Assembly: GCA_000415965.1 (NCBI GenBank)
Contig: KE356560.1
Span: 508,936 to 572,935, forward strand
Length of the DNA: 64,000 nucleotides
Reading direction: 5' to 3'
DNA from: Haloquadratum walsbyi J07HQW1
GTDB lineage: Archaea; Halobacteriota; Halobacteria; Halobacteriales; Haloferacaceae
Positions 54,867 through 63,619 of the stretch are shown here, piece after piece. The notes under the pieces are model-generated. The model had not been told where the DNA came from. It worked only from the letters and a program-made list of their open reading frames with translations, and ran no database searches. The position numbers and the translations under genes are program-made. Numbering within the stretch: position 1 is the stretch's first letter; every line of letters begins with the position of its first letter.

Positions 54867-56774
54867 ATGAAAGTAGTTCCGGACACGAGCGCGGTCGTTG
54901 ACGGTCGCGTGTCCGAACGCGTTGAGTCGGCAAAGGCGACGACAGTCGTTGTTCCAGAGGTCGTCGTCAGTGAGCTTGAATCGCAGGCAAATGATGGACG
55001 TGAGACTGGATGGGATGGACTTGAGGAACTGCAGCAACTCGCATCCCTCGCCGATGACGGAAACGTTGATGTGCAGTACGTCAGCGGTGAAGACGCTCAG
55101 AATGAAATGACAAATGGAAGTGTTGCATCGGTTCGTGATGGTGACGCTGATATTGATGCGATTATTCGTGATGTCGCTGATGTAAATAACGCAACACTTC
55201 TTACAAGTGATGTTGTTCAATCAGAGGTCGCAAAGGCAAAGGGGATAGCTGTTGAGTATGTCGAGCCTCGCCCCCGAGGAGCCGCGTCAACATCCACTGA
55301 TCTTGCTATTGAAGATTTCTTCGATGAACAGACAATGTCAGTTCATCTGAAAACTGGCACTGTCCCGAAGGCTAAACGTGGGGCGATTGGTGATATGCAC
55401 TATCAACAGATTGCTGATTTCCCGACTGATGAACCAACGATGAAAGAATGGGCAGATGATATCGAAGCCACAGCACGGAGCAGTTCTGCTGGATTCGTTG
55501 AACTCAGCGAGCCAGGGATGAAAATCGTCCAATTCCGCGATTATCGTATTGCTGTTGCTCGACCCCCATTTTCCGATGGCATCGAAATCACTGCAGTCCG
55601 TCCGATTGTAAAGACTGATCTTGATGATTATGAGTTTGCAGATGACCTTCGAGAACGGCTTGAAGCCCGCCAACGCGGCGTTCTTATTTCTGGGTCACCA
55701 GGGGCTGGAAAGTCAACATTCGCACAGGCAGTCGCAGAGTTTCTGACAGACAATGATTACGCTGTGAAGACAATGGAAAAGCCTCGTGATCTTCAAGTCG
55801 GGAGTGATGTGACCCAATACACCGCACTCGGTGGTGATATGGCAAAAACAGCCGACTCATTGCTGCTTGTTCGACCGGATTATACGATTTATGATGAAGT
55901 CCGGAAAACAAAGGATTTCAGTGTCTTTGCTGACATGCGATTGGCTGGCGTTGGAATGGTCGGTGTTGTCCATGCAACGGAGGCAATCGATGCGCTTCAG
56001 CGACTTGTCGGTCGTGTTGAACTTGGGATGATCCCACAAGTTGTTGATACAGTAGTATATATTGAAGATGGACATGTTGAGACCGTCTATGATGTCACAA
56101 CAGAGGTCAAAGTTCCAGAGGGGCTCGCGGCTGAGGATCTCGCACGACCGGTTATTCAAATTTCAGACTTTGAGACAAACATCCCGGCGTATGAGATATA
56201 TACATTCAATCGACAGGTCATTACTGTTCCACTCGATGATGAATCAACTGGTGAAGAAACCGGAGTTGGACGACTTGCACGACAGGAGATTGAGCGGGAA
56301 ATCCGTTCGATCGCGCGTGGGCATGTCGACGTTGAACTCAAAGGACAGAATGATGCCATTGTGTATGTTGAGGAAGATGACATTTCATACGTGATTGGTA
56401 AAGGTGGGGGACGTATCGCTGATGTCGAAGATCGGCTTGGAATCGATATCGACGTCCGAACCCACGAAGAAAATCCAGCAAATCATCGAGGTGATGGGGG
56501 AAGCTCTCAAAAATCCGCTTCGAGCGGTAATACTCCCCGCGACGTCACAGATGACATGATGACAGTCACGCCTGAGGTTACATCCAGACATGTGGTCGTT
56601 CGACTCGATGAACACGTTGGTGAGACCGTTGAAATTCGCGCGGATAATGAGTATCTGTTCACAGCAACCGTTGGTCGCGGAGGGGACATTCAAGTCTCAC
56701 GTGGGAGCGCCATTGCTGATGATCTTGAGGCAGCTATCGACCGTCGAGCAGAAATTACCGTTCACCCGACGTGA
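54867..56774 (+). CDS. PIN-ATPase-KH protein (PINc/VapC-type ATPase)
   Basis: A 635-residue archaeal protein. The N-terminal PIN domain (MKVVPDTSAVVDGRV, Asp6; ESQANDGRE; DIDAIIRDVADVNNATLLTSD) is followed by a secretion-ATPase-like core with Walker A GSPGAGKS at 276-283, ADSLLLVRPDYTIYDEVRK and VGVVHATEAIDALQRLVGR. A KH domain lies near residues 500-540 (SYVIGKGGGRIADVEDRLGIDIDVR), and a TRAM-like strand region ends it. The architecture suggests an ATP-driven RNA-processing machine; the true role is not known. It is found widely in archaea as a single gene. Confidence 0.95.
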   Translation: MKVVPDTSAVVDGRVSERVESAKATTVVVPEVVVSELESQANDGRETGWDGLEELQQLASLADDGNVDVQYVSGEDAQNEMTNGSVASVRDGDADIDAIIRDVADVNNATLLTSDVVQSEVAKAKGIAVEYVEPRPRGAASTSTDLAIEDFFDEQTMSVHLKTGTVPKAKRGAIGDMHYQQIADFPTDEPTMKEWADDIEATARSSSAGFVELSEPGMKIVQFRDYRIAVARPPFSDGIEITAVRPIVKTDLDDYEFADDLRERLEARQRGVLISGSPGAGKSTFAQAVAEFLTDNDYAVKTMEKPRDLQVGSDVTQYTALGGDMAKTADSLLLVRPDYTIYDEVRKTKDFSVFADMRLAGVGMVGVVHATEAIDALQRLVGRVELGMIPQVVDTVVYIEDGHVETVYDVTTEVKVPEGLAAEDLARPVIQISDFETNIPAYEIYTFNRQVITVPLDDESTGEETGVGRLARQEIEREIRSIARGHVDVELKGQNDAIVYVEEDDISYVIGKGGGRIADVEDRLGIDIDVRTHEENPANHRGDGGSSQKSASSGNTPRDVTDDMMTVTPEVTSRHVVVRLDEHVGETVEIRADNEYLFTATVGRGGDIQVSRGSAIADDLEAAIDRRAEITVHPT

Positions 56775-57050
56775 CACGGACGAACTCTGAGTTCAATTTG
56801 AGTTCTCTTGCTACATGAATAAAGAAAGTACAGTCCTTACAGATACCGAGAAGTCACAGTCTTCATGATCTCTCCTCGCCTTTGGATCGCAGCATGTTCG
56901 AATGGAGTTCTCGCTCTCAAAGGCTCAACTTTGCTCACGAGTCGGGCAGAGAAAACCCGAAGCCACGAGATATGTATAAACTACTTGTTATATTGATTTT
57001 ACTTCTGTCTCTCTCAGAGCTCTTTTGTTGCAATTTGATCTGAGATCACT

Positions 57051-57365
57051 TTACTCAGCATGACGGGGTTCGACTTCCGAGTCCGGCTCTGAGTCTGATT
57101 CACCACCATCAGTGCTAGTTGCTGCCTTTGGGACTGCCTCTGTAAGTTGATATAAGTTCTGTCGTGCGTCCGCAAAGTAGACATCCTCATCTACAATATC
57201 AATGTCTTCGAGTCGTTCGAGTGCATAACGAACTGTCCGCGCTGAAAGCATCGATTCCTCGACAATCCCCTTCTGCGTGAGGGGACCACTGTATTCGAGC
57301 ACTTTAAACACTAACTTTGCACTCGGTGGGAGGTCATCAAGCCTCTCCTCCTCTCCCTGAGCCAT
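57051..57365 (-). CDS. Winged helix-turn-helix DNA-binding protein
   Basis: A 104-residue protein. LPPSAKLVFKVLEYSGPLTQKGIVEESMLSARTVRYALERLEDI (about residues 12-55) is a MarR/TrmB-like winged helix, with the recognition helix at about 40-52. YFADARQNLYQL forms the wing, and an acidic tail of 30 residues ends it. It probably represses or activates transcription; the target is unknown. It is widely conserved in haloarchaea near the ABCE1 gene, which lies divergent here. The stop is at 57051. Confidence 0.85.
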   Translation of the reverse strand: MAQGEEERLDDLPPSAKLVFKVLEYSGPLTQKGIVEESMLSARTVRYALERLEDIDIVDEDVYFADARQNLYQLTEAVPKAATSTDGGESDSEPDSEVEPRHAE

Positions 57366-57486
57366 TATACGATAACGAGGTAATGAATCGTCATAAACCT
57401 TCGCGAGTCGTGCGCGAGAAATTCAGCAGTGCTGTTGGCATCAGCGGAACGAACGGCTTTTGATGCCCGATAGTGGATGTTATTGT

Positions 57487-57801
57487 ATGGCTACGGAAAC
57501 GGGTCGTAACCTGTCTGGTCACCTTCGGGGGATCACAGTAACGACGCTCGCCTGCCTTGCTGGCGTCGCCGCTGCGATCATGTCTGGACAGGTTATTGGT
57601 ACCAGCGTTGCTGCTGCTGGGAGTCAACAAACGCTATTCTTAGTGGGTGCGTTTGTGTTGCTTCAGTTCCCGGTGTTGAAACTCGTTGGTATTGATGTGA
57701 GCGAGTTCGGCGCGAAAGATCATCTTTATGTGGTGTTTATGACATTTACGTTGTGGTTCATCACGTTCAGCATTCTGTTGACCGAAGGAGTCACACTATA
57801 G
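57487..57801 (+). CDS. EMC6-like archaeal membrane protein
   Basis: A 104-residue protein with three hydrophobic segments: about residues 15-40, 46-68 and 82-100. NLSGHLRGITVTTLACLAGVAA and QTLFLVGAFVLLQFPVLKLV are notable. AKDHLYVVFMTFTLWFITF is the last. The size, helix count and position just before ABCE1 agree with the archaeal EMC6-like family, which in eukaryotes is part of the membrane protein insertion complex EMC. The archaeal role is inferred. The stop is 4 bases before the ABCE1 start, so they are probably one transcript. The start is ATG at 57487. Confidence 0.8.
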   Translation: MATETGRNLSGHLRGITVTTLACLAGVAAAIMSGQVIGTSVAAAGSQQTLFLVGAFVLLQFPVLKLVGIDVSEFGAKDHLYVVFMTFTLWFITFSILLTEGVTL

Positions 57802-57805
57802 ACCG

Positions 57806-59653
57806 ATGGCGGACGATAGCATTGCTGTTGTCGATCTTGACCGATGTCAGCCGGATCGTTGCAACTACGAGTGTGCAAACTACTGTCCGCCGAATCGAAC
57901 GGGGAAAGAATGCATTGTCACCCGCAGCGACTATTATGACGACGACGAGCCATTTGAGGGAGATCCAGATCAGATTCGCATTTCAGAGGATGTTTGTCTT
58001 GGTGAAAGCTGTGGGATCTGCGTCGAGAAGTGCCCTTTTGACGCCATCGAGATAATCAATCTTCCAGTTGAACTTGAGGATGAGCCCGTTCATCGATACG
58101 GTGAAAACGCGTTTGCGCTCTATGGATTACCGATCCCTGACTCCGGCACGGTAACAGGTATCCTTGGACCGAATGGGATCGGAAAGACGACTGCTGTCCG
58201 CGCACTTGCAGGTGAGTTAGTTCCAAATCTTGGTGAGCATACCGCAGAGACAACTGAAACAGCAACATGGGAGGCCGTTCTTGATCGATACCGTGGAACG
58301 GAGTTACAGACGTACATCGAGCGGATACGCTCGGATGATATTTCGATCGCGCAGAAGCCACAGTATGTCGACCAAATCCCTGGACAGTTCGACGGAACGA
58401 CTGGTGAACTGCTTGAATCGACAGATGAACGAGGGGCGCTTGATTCATATATTGATCGTCTGGGCATTCGACCAGTCATTGATCAGCCATTATCCACACT
58501 CTCTGGTGGTGAGCTACAACGCGTTGCACTTGCGGCAACGCTTGCTCGTGATCGTGATTTTTATTTCCTTGATGAGGTCTCACCGTATCTTGACATCGGT
58601 CAGCGTGTGACTGCTGCTCGATTGATTCGTGAGCTTGCAGAGGATGGTGACCGTGCTGTCTTAGTTGTTGAACATGATCTTGCAATCCTTGATTTACTCG
58701 CAGACTCATTGCATGTTGCTTACGGTGAGCCTGGTGCTTTCGGTGTTATTACCGACCCAAAGTCTGTTCGCAATGGAATCAACGAGTATCTTAAGGGATT
58801 CCTTTCGAACGAGAATATGCGGATTCGCCCGGATAAAATTGAATTTCAGGAACACGCCCCACGCAAAACGGCGAAATCAACACCACTTATTGAGTACCCG
58901 GCAATCTCAAAGTCATATGGTGCTGATGAATTTTCACTTGAGGTTGAACCTGGCACAATCTATGAGTCGGAGGTCCTTGGTGTGGTCGGACCAAACGGTA
59001 TTGGAAAATCAACGCTTGCGAAATTGTTTACTGGTGCGCTTGAATCCGATCCAGACAGCCAATCACTCTCATTCCAACTTGATATCGCATATAAACCGCA
59101 GTATATCGAGATAGACCAACCGATGCGCGTTGATGCATTCCTCTCATCGATTACAAATGACTTCGGTAACTCATACTGGAAAACAGAGATTTCACAACCG
59201 CTGCAGTTGGAACAAATCATGGAGCGCAATCTTGATGACCTCTCTGGTGGTGAGAGACAGCGTGTCGCGATTGCAGCATGTCTGTCTGACGATGCTGACC
59301 TGTATGTCATGGATGAACCATCCGCACATCTTGACGTTGAACAACGAGTTCAAGCAACATCAGCAATCCGGCGCTACGCTGAGAATAATGATGAGACGGT
59401 TCTGGTTATTGATCACGATATTTATATGATTGACCTCCTCGCTGACCGGCTGATGGTGTTTGATGGTCAGCCCTCGGAGTATGGGCATGCAAGTGCTCCA
59501 CAGGAGATGCGTGCAGGAATGAACGACTTCCTTTCAGATCTTGATATTACATTCCGTCGTGACGAGCGGACACAGCGCCCCCGTATTAACAAACCAGGAT
59601 CACAATTGGATCGCACACAAAAACAACAGGGTGAGTACTACTACGCCCCATAA
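57806..59653 (+). CDS. ABCE1/Rli1 ribosome-splitting ATPase
   Basis: A 615-residue soluble twin-ABC protein, full length. The N-terminal iron-sulfur domain has Cys clusters CQPDRCNYECANYC and CLGESCGICVEKCPF for two [4Fe-4S]. NBD1 has GPNGIGKTTA (near residue 116), LSGGELQRVALA (near 232) and DEVSPYLDI. NBD2 has GPNGIGKSTLAK (near 394), LSGGERQRVAIA (near 480) and DEPSAHLDV. It splits ribosomes after termination and may help initiation. The EMC6-like gene precedes it by four bases. Confidence 0.98.
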   Translation: MADDSIAVVDLDRCQPDRCNYECANYCPPNRTGKECIVTRSDYYDDDEPFEGDPDQIRISEDVCLGESCGICVEKCPFDAIEIINLPVELEDEPVHRYGENAFALYGLPIPDSGTVTGILGPNGIGKTTAVRALAGELVPNLGEHTAETTETATWEAVLDRYRGTELQTYIERIRSDDISIAQKPQYVDQIPGQFDGTTGELLESTDERGALDSYIDRLGIRPVIDQPLSTLSGGELQRVALAATLARDRDFYFLDEVSPYLDIGQRVTAARLIRELAEDGDRAVLVVEHDLAILDLLADSLHVAYGEPGAFGVITDPKSVRNGINEYLKGFLSNENMRIRPDKIEFQEHAPRKTAKSTPLIEYPAISKSYGADEFSLEVEPGTIYESEVLGVVGPNGIGKSTLAKLFTGALESDPDSQSLSFQLDIAYKPQYIEIDQPMRVDAFLSSITNDFGNSYWKTEISQPLQLEQIMERNLDDLSGGERQRVAIAACLSDDADLYVMDEPSAHLDVEQRVQATSAIRRYAENNDETVLVIDHDIYMIDLLADRLMVFDGQPSEYGHASAPQEMRAGMNDFLSDLDITFRRDERTQRPRINKPGSQLDRTQKQQGEYYYAP

Positions 59654-59915
59654 CAGCTGTTTTGTTTTGAAGATATCTTCATGTTCATTGTGATTGTCTT
59701 TAATCTGCAGCTCGTCATGACACTCGCAGTGAGCCCATTACGCATTCTGAATGACAACTACCAGTCATAATCGATAATAACTATAACTATCAGATACGTA
59801 AATTAAGCTTGTTTTATCGAAGATCAAGGAAGACCCTCGCTCACGCAACGAATGAAGCGAGTCAGCCGAGATAAACGGGAGATATGTTCGACAACCAGAT
59901 AAACATAATATTATC
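59654..59915. other. Spacer downstream of ABCE1
   Basis: AT-rich, with no gene. A partial hairpin near 59835-59865 (CTCGCTCACGCAACGAATGAAGCGAG) could be the ABCE1 terminator or part of an IS relic. Confidence 0.3.
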
Positions 59916-59966
59916 CACCGCTCACGCTCAGGATTCCTCCGCGGTTACGCGGAGGAGGATGTCAAT
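59916..59966 (+). repeat. Orphan TnpB-element right end
   Basis: A 48-bp stretch that matches copy A's right end (23313-23360) exactly, as far as I can see. It reads CCGCTCACGCTCAGGATTCC, then the CTCCGCGG/TTACGCGGAG stem and GGATGTCAA. No transposase gene or left end is nearby, so it is a solitary right end. It lies about 85 bp before the UspA gene. Confidence 0.75.
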
Positions 59967-60050
59967 TCTATGCTGATATCTTTATATTGTAATTTATTTG
60001 TTGTTTCGCGACATAAACATATTAGACTGAAACGAATATACAGTATAGAT

Positions 60051-60512
60051 ATGATGGATTATCTTGTCGCCGTTGACGGCTCTGAGTCTAGCATGGATGC
60101 AATTGAACATGCTGTGAGTCTTATTACGCAGACTGGCGGCTCATTACTGATTGCACACGCTGTTGAGGCACGAGTGCTCGTTGATGATGCTGAGAGTGTG
60201 GGAGCAGCCCCAACGAATACTGAAGTTGGCGAACGAATATACACAGAGGATATTACCGACGCCGAATCGCGTGGGAAATCAGTGTTAGCAGATGCAGAAG
60301 AGAAAATTAATGTTGACGATGACATTGACATTGAGACCACGTTACTGTACGGTGACCCCGTTGAGTGTATCAGTAGCCATGCAACGGAGGTCGCTGTCGA
60401 TGGAATTATTGTTGGTCATCGATCCCTTTCAGGACGTGTCGAAGGACTCGTTGGAAGTGTTGCAAAGGGACTTGTTGAACGTGCCTCCGTGCCTGTAACC
60501 GTTGTGAAATGA
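60051..60512 (+). CDS. Universal stress protein (UspA family)
   Basis: A 153-residue protein of the UspA family. DYLVAVDGSESSMDAIEHAVSLI (from residue 3) is the first strand-helix. ATEVAVDGIIVGHRSLSGRVEGLVGSVAKGLVERASVPVTVV is the C-terminal nucleotide-binding part with GHRSLSGR-VEG-LVGSVA. Such proteins bind ATP and help survival under stress. The first Met is at 60051, and Met at 60054 is equally good. The ORF's upstream extension to 59970 is not typical of the family. Haloarchaea have many paralogues. Confidence 0.93.
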   Translation: MMDYLVAVDGSESSMDAIEHAVSLITQTGGSLLIAHAVEARVLVDDAESVGAAPTNTEVGERIYTEDITDAESRGKSVLADAEEKINVDDDIDIETTLLYGDPVECISSHATEVAVDGIIVGHRSLSGRVEGLVGSVAKGLVERASVPVTVVK

Positions 60513-60615
60513 CACCCTCTCGACCAGAAGCGGCGGAGCATCGCATAAGCGTCCGCTTACTGGGTTGGGAGATTGACAAGTACATATTCCGGGATGGAAT
60601 GCTGGCAGTACCATG

Positions 60616-60645
60616 CTCCCGTTCCCGTTCCCGTTCTCGTTCCCT
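60616..60645 (+). repeat. CCGTTC hexamer repeat
   Basis: Near-perfect CCGTTC/TCGTTC units in the spacer after the UspA gene. Two overlapping ORFs read through it as Arg-Ser or Pro-Val runs, but they lack other features, so I treat it as non-coding. Confidence 0.65.
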
Positions 60646-60835
60646 ACCTTATCCACCGTCGAGAGACCGGACGAGGTTCCGGGGGTATTTTGTGCTTCCT
60701 GCAGTCCGTTCGCTTCATAACTGGATTCCACGGTCAAAAGAGCAATCCCGGGACTATCTCAGTGAAACAGGACGAAGAGACCGCCTCGGTGAGCATTCGG
60801 TATGACACCCCTGAAAATCACGTGCACTCATGGGC

Positions 60836-61300
60836 ATTGTCTCCCCGCGCTGAAGCACGAGGAGTGAGCGCCCTTATCTGCTGATCACTCCTTGATGTGA
60901 TTCAACTCATTATTAGTCGTTGATATGTGATTTCTGCCTCCGAGGTGGAACGCGCAACCAGGCGTTCCAGGTGAAATCAGTCTGAGCGTGGGTTCGGATA
61001 TACACAATGGTCATATTACCACCGACTGTCATGACGTACAGATAAAAACAGCACAATGAAGACAACTGCAAGCGACCTTCCCCTCAGCTGTCACCGACGG
61101 ACTTCCCGCAGGTGGGGCTTCCAGTAGAGTTTCAATAGCAGTCTGATTATACTACAGCTGAGATTCGGATTCGGGTCAAGGTCAACTTAGTTACAATCCG
61201 CTGTGGGATATGGAACGTGTACGCTCTCCTCTCTACGATCGCTCGTTGACATGGAAATAGCGGAACACCCGCTTTTTCAGGGGCGGGAGGAAGTCAAAAG
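60836..61300. mobile_element. Two facing TnpB-element ends around a MITE
   Basis: At 60836-60870 a hairpin (CCCCGCGCTGAAGCACGAGG) has the form of a right end read on the minus strand. At 61258-61298 a second hairpin (ACACCCGCTTTTTCAGGGGCGGGAGG, then AAGTCAA) has the right-end form on the plus strand. Between them lie a family 1 MITE and no gene. The remaining spacer to 61397 also shows none. Confidence 0.45.
60914..61028 (+). repeat. 115-bp MITE, family 1 copy 5
   Basis: The best-preserved plus-strand copy. The hairpin GGAACGC-loop-GCGTTCC is perfect. The left end is TAGTCGTTGATATGTG and the right end ATTACCACCGACTG. Flanking tetranucleotides are TTAT and TCAT. No ORF. Confidence 0.78.
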
Positions 61301-61397
61301 GGCTCTCATTCCTGGGGCATCAATTGAAGAGACGGGCCTCTCAGCCGAGAGATGTCGTCAACCCACGCTAATAAATGGCTGAAATTTCACTTGATAG

Positions 61398-61925
61398 TCA
61401 GTACAACAGTCGATTGCAGCTTCCGCAGAGATTCTCCTCCTTTACATCAACCTCACGCACAGTTGGTGAGAATGACATTACACATTTGCTGTTATCACAG
61501 TGTTCTAATCCGAATGTATGACCAATTTCATGTACAACCTCCTTTCGAATACGGTCTGCGAACACTGCATCCGGTGATTTCGATTTGAGTCCACCATCAG
61601 ATGATGTTTGAAGTCGATATGTTGAGATAACCGACCCGTTCCCGTTAAGATACGCAAGTCCAAATACGTAATTTCGCCGCCGATAATATAGATCTTCAGC
61701 AGTAATTCCAATATTCTTCTCACCACTTCCAGTGCGACTCGCTAATTCAATGAATTGTTCGGCACGGTATTGGCTCCGACTATGGTCGAACGCGCCGTCA
61801 GGGATTGATTGCTCTTCATGAACTGTCACATCACACTCATAGACACCTCGCAGCGCCGCGGATGCTTCCCGCTTCACCTGCGCCGGAAGGTCCCCGATCG
61901 GCACGATATCGACGAGCATAGACAT
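61398..61925 (-). CDS. amzA: Archaemetzincin
   Basis: A 175-residue zinc metallopeptidase. The extended zinc motif HEIGHTFGLEHC is at residues 132-143, and a Cys set (C148, C167, C170) binds a second zinc. KEENLCGSCNRLLY is near the C-terminus. The full motif is characteristic of archaemetzincin rather than other metzincins. The family is cytosolic and its natural substrates are unknown. It diverges from the UPF0146 gene with a 33-bp gap, which must hold both promoters. Confidence 0.95.
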   Translation of the reverse strand: MSMLVDIVPIGDLPAQVKREASAALRGVYECDVTVHEEQSIPDGAFDHSRSQYRAEQFIELASRTGSGEKNIGITAEDLYYRRRNYVFGLAYLNGNGSVISTYRLQTSSDGGLKSKSPDAVFADRIRKEVVHEIGHTFGLEHCDNSKCVMSFSPTVREVDVKEENLCGSCNRLLY

Positions 61926-61958
61926 GATTAAGTACGGTGGTATGATAAATATCCCGCC

Positions 61959-62411
61959 GTGTGTTCACTGGCACAAGACGCTCTCGTTGAGCGATTTTCA
62001 CAATATACCTCTGCTGTTGAGGTCGGTATTGGGAACCGACCAGCTGTTGCTGGCGCACTTGCCTCACGTGGGGTTGATATCGCAGCTACTGATATTGTTT
62101 CGTGCTCGGTCCCCCACGCAGTGACATTCGTTCATGATGATATTGTCACCACGAGCAAACAGCATACTACAAAGCCGGTCTACGATGTTGAGCTATTATA
62201 TGCGCTAAATCTCCCACCAGAACTTCACCGACCGTTTCGGGATGTTGCTGTGACTGTTGGAGCAGACTGCCGGCTCACGACACTCGGATATGATGTTCCT
62301 GTTGTTCCCTCTCGTCCGGTTTCGCTTCCTGGTGGCGACACACTATATATCGTTGAACCGACATGTAACCACCGCTCTGATACCCTACAGACCGATACGG
62401 ATATTCGGTAG
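61959..62411 (+). CDS. UPF0146 family protein
   Basis: A 150-residue protein. AVEVGIGNRPAVAGALASRGVDIAATDI (about residues 20-47) is a Rossmann-like motif similar to methyltransferases. VYDVELLYALNLPPELHRPFRDVA and LPGGDTLYIVEP follow. It matches the archaeal UPF0146 family, function unknown. An ORF frame in the opposite direction overlaps it but has no features. The start near 61959 (MCSLAQDALVE) could also be a GTG near 61953. It is divergent from amzA and upstream of a HAD hydrolase. Confidence 0.85.
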   Translation: MCSLAQDALVERFSQYTSAVEVGIGNRPAVAGALASRGVDIAATDIVSCSVPHAVTFVHDDIVTTSKQHTTKPVYDVELLYALNLPPELHRPFRDVAVTVGADCRLTTLGYDVPVVPSRPVSLPGGDTLYIVEPTCNHRSDTLQTDTDIR

Positions 62412-62506
62412 ATACTGGTACCTTCGGATATAACTATTTAAATCAATATATTGTGTTGCACTCTCTGATAAACAACGCTAAGTCTGCCACTCATGCGAAT
62501 TAAGAT

Positions 62507-63370
62507 ATGAATACAGACGCAGTTATACTCGATATCGATGGCGTTCTTATTGACGTCTCGCAGTCATATCGGCGAGCAGTCGTTGATACCGTCGATCAGT
62601 GTTACAATCAGACAATCAAGCCGACAGATATAGACGAATTCAAAAATGCTGGCGGGTTTAATAACGATTGGGACGTGACTGATGCCGTTGCGTTGTATAT
62701 TCTCACAGCCCGTCATGAGTCGGTCAGTCTTGATGAGTTTACGACGCAAGTTGCTGCTCATGGTGGTGGTCTTGAGGCAGCGCGGACAGTGGTTAGCCAT
62801 TATCTGAGCGCTGCTGATTACGACATGGTGCTTGATGCCTGGAACAGGAAGTATCTTCGCGATATATTTCAAGCACTCTATCTGGGAAGCGACCGATATC
62901 GTGAACTCGAAGGTGGCGACCCACCGATTGACACAGAGGGATACATTACCGATGAGCCTGTTCTCATTGACGATGAAACAATAGATATCCTCCAAGAAAC
63001 TGCCAACATTGGGATTCTAACCGGTCGCCCAGCGGCTGAAGCCTCGATTGCTCTCGATCGCATGCGGTTTTCGATCCCAACAGCACACCGATTTACAATG
63101 GACGATTGGGACGAAGGAAAACCGCATCCGTGGGCGTTGCAAACGCTCGCAGACCGACTTGAAGCAGAGACAATCGTCTTTGCCGGTGATACCCTTGATG
63201 ACGTGCGGACAGCTGTCAACGCCGATACGGCTGATGAGAGTCGAACATATCATGGGGTTGGAGTCCTCACCGGCGGGCTTAACGGTGATGCTGGGCAAGA
63301 CGCATTTGAATCTGTTGGCGCGTATGCTGTCATCGATTCAGTGAATGATCTGACCGATCTTATTCGGTGA
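62507..63370 (+). CDS. HAD hydrolase of the TIGR01548 type
   Basis: A 287-residue protein. Motif I is [20 protein letters not shown] (residues 6-25), with Asp8 and Asp10. [20 protein letters not shown] near 165-184 is motif [33 protein letters not shown] is motifs III and IV, and VLTGGLNGD follows. This matches the haloarchaeal TIGR01548 family, which occurs with tRNA splicing or histidine genes in some genomes; the substrate is unknown. It is separated from the UPF0146 gene by 95 bp. Confidence 0.9.
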   Translation: MNTDAVILDIDGVLIDVSQSYRRAVVDTVDQCYNQTIKPTDIDEFKNAGGFNNDWDVTDAVALYILTARHESVSLDEFTTQVAAHGGGLEAARTVVSHYLSAADYDMVLDAWNRKYLRDIFQALYLGSDRYRELEGGDPPIDTEGYITDEPVLIDDETIDILQETANIGILTGRPAAEASIALDRMRFSIPTAHRFTMDDWDEGKPHPWALQTLADRLEAETIVFAGDTLDDVRTAVNADTADESRTYHGVGVLTGGLNGDAGQDAFESVGAYAVIDSVNDLTDLIR

Positions 63371-63408
63371 AAGTCAATAGAGACTGTCTCTGATCAAGTC
63401 TTAGAGAG

Positions 63409-63534
63409 TGCTCTGTTGAATAGCGGTGCTGACCGATGGGGTCGGAATTTGAGTCGGCTTGCTGGCGATTGTTGTGAGTGATCTCAGGTTGGTATCGTCT
63501 CACCGTGGCTCAAAGACCGCTGTTCAACACGGCA
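63409..63534 (+). repeat. 126-bp MITE, family 2, with 8-bp target duplication
   Basis: The ends are inverted repeats (TGCTCTGTTGAATAGCGG at the left, and TGCCGTGTTGAACAGCGG read from the right), matching at 15 of 18 positions. The octamer TTAGAGAG occurs exactly at both flanks (63401-63408 and 63535-63542), a clean 8-bp target duplication. The 90-bp centre has no ORF. TIR and duplication length point to mobilisation by an IS5 (ISH1-type) or other 8-bp-duplicating family. Confidence 0.85.
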
Positions 63535-63619
63535 TTAGAGAGACATGCTCACTGAAACCACGGCGGATGACATTATAGCGACAGCCAGAATTTCTCCCGG
63601 AGACACACCCGAATTAAAA

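Noticed and set aside
60509-60805. ORF with RSRSRSRS run after UspA
   Set aside because: The run is a CCGTTC repeat, and no other part looks coding.
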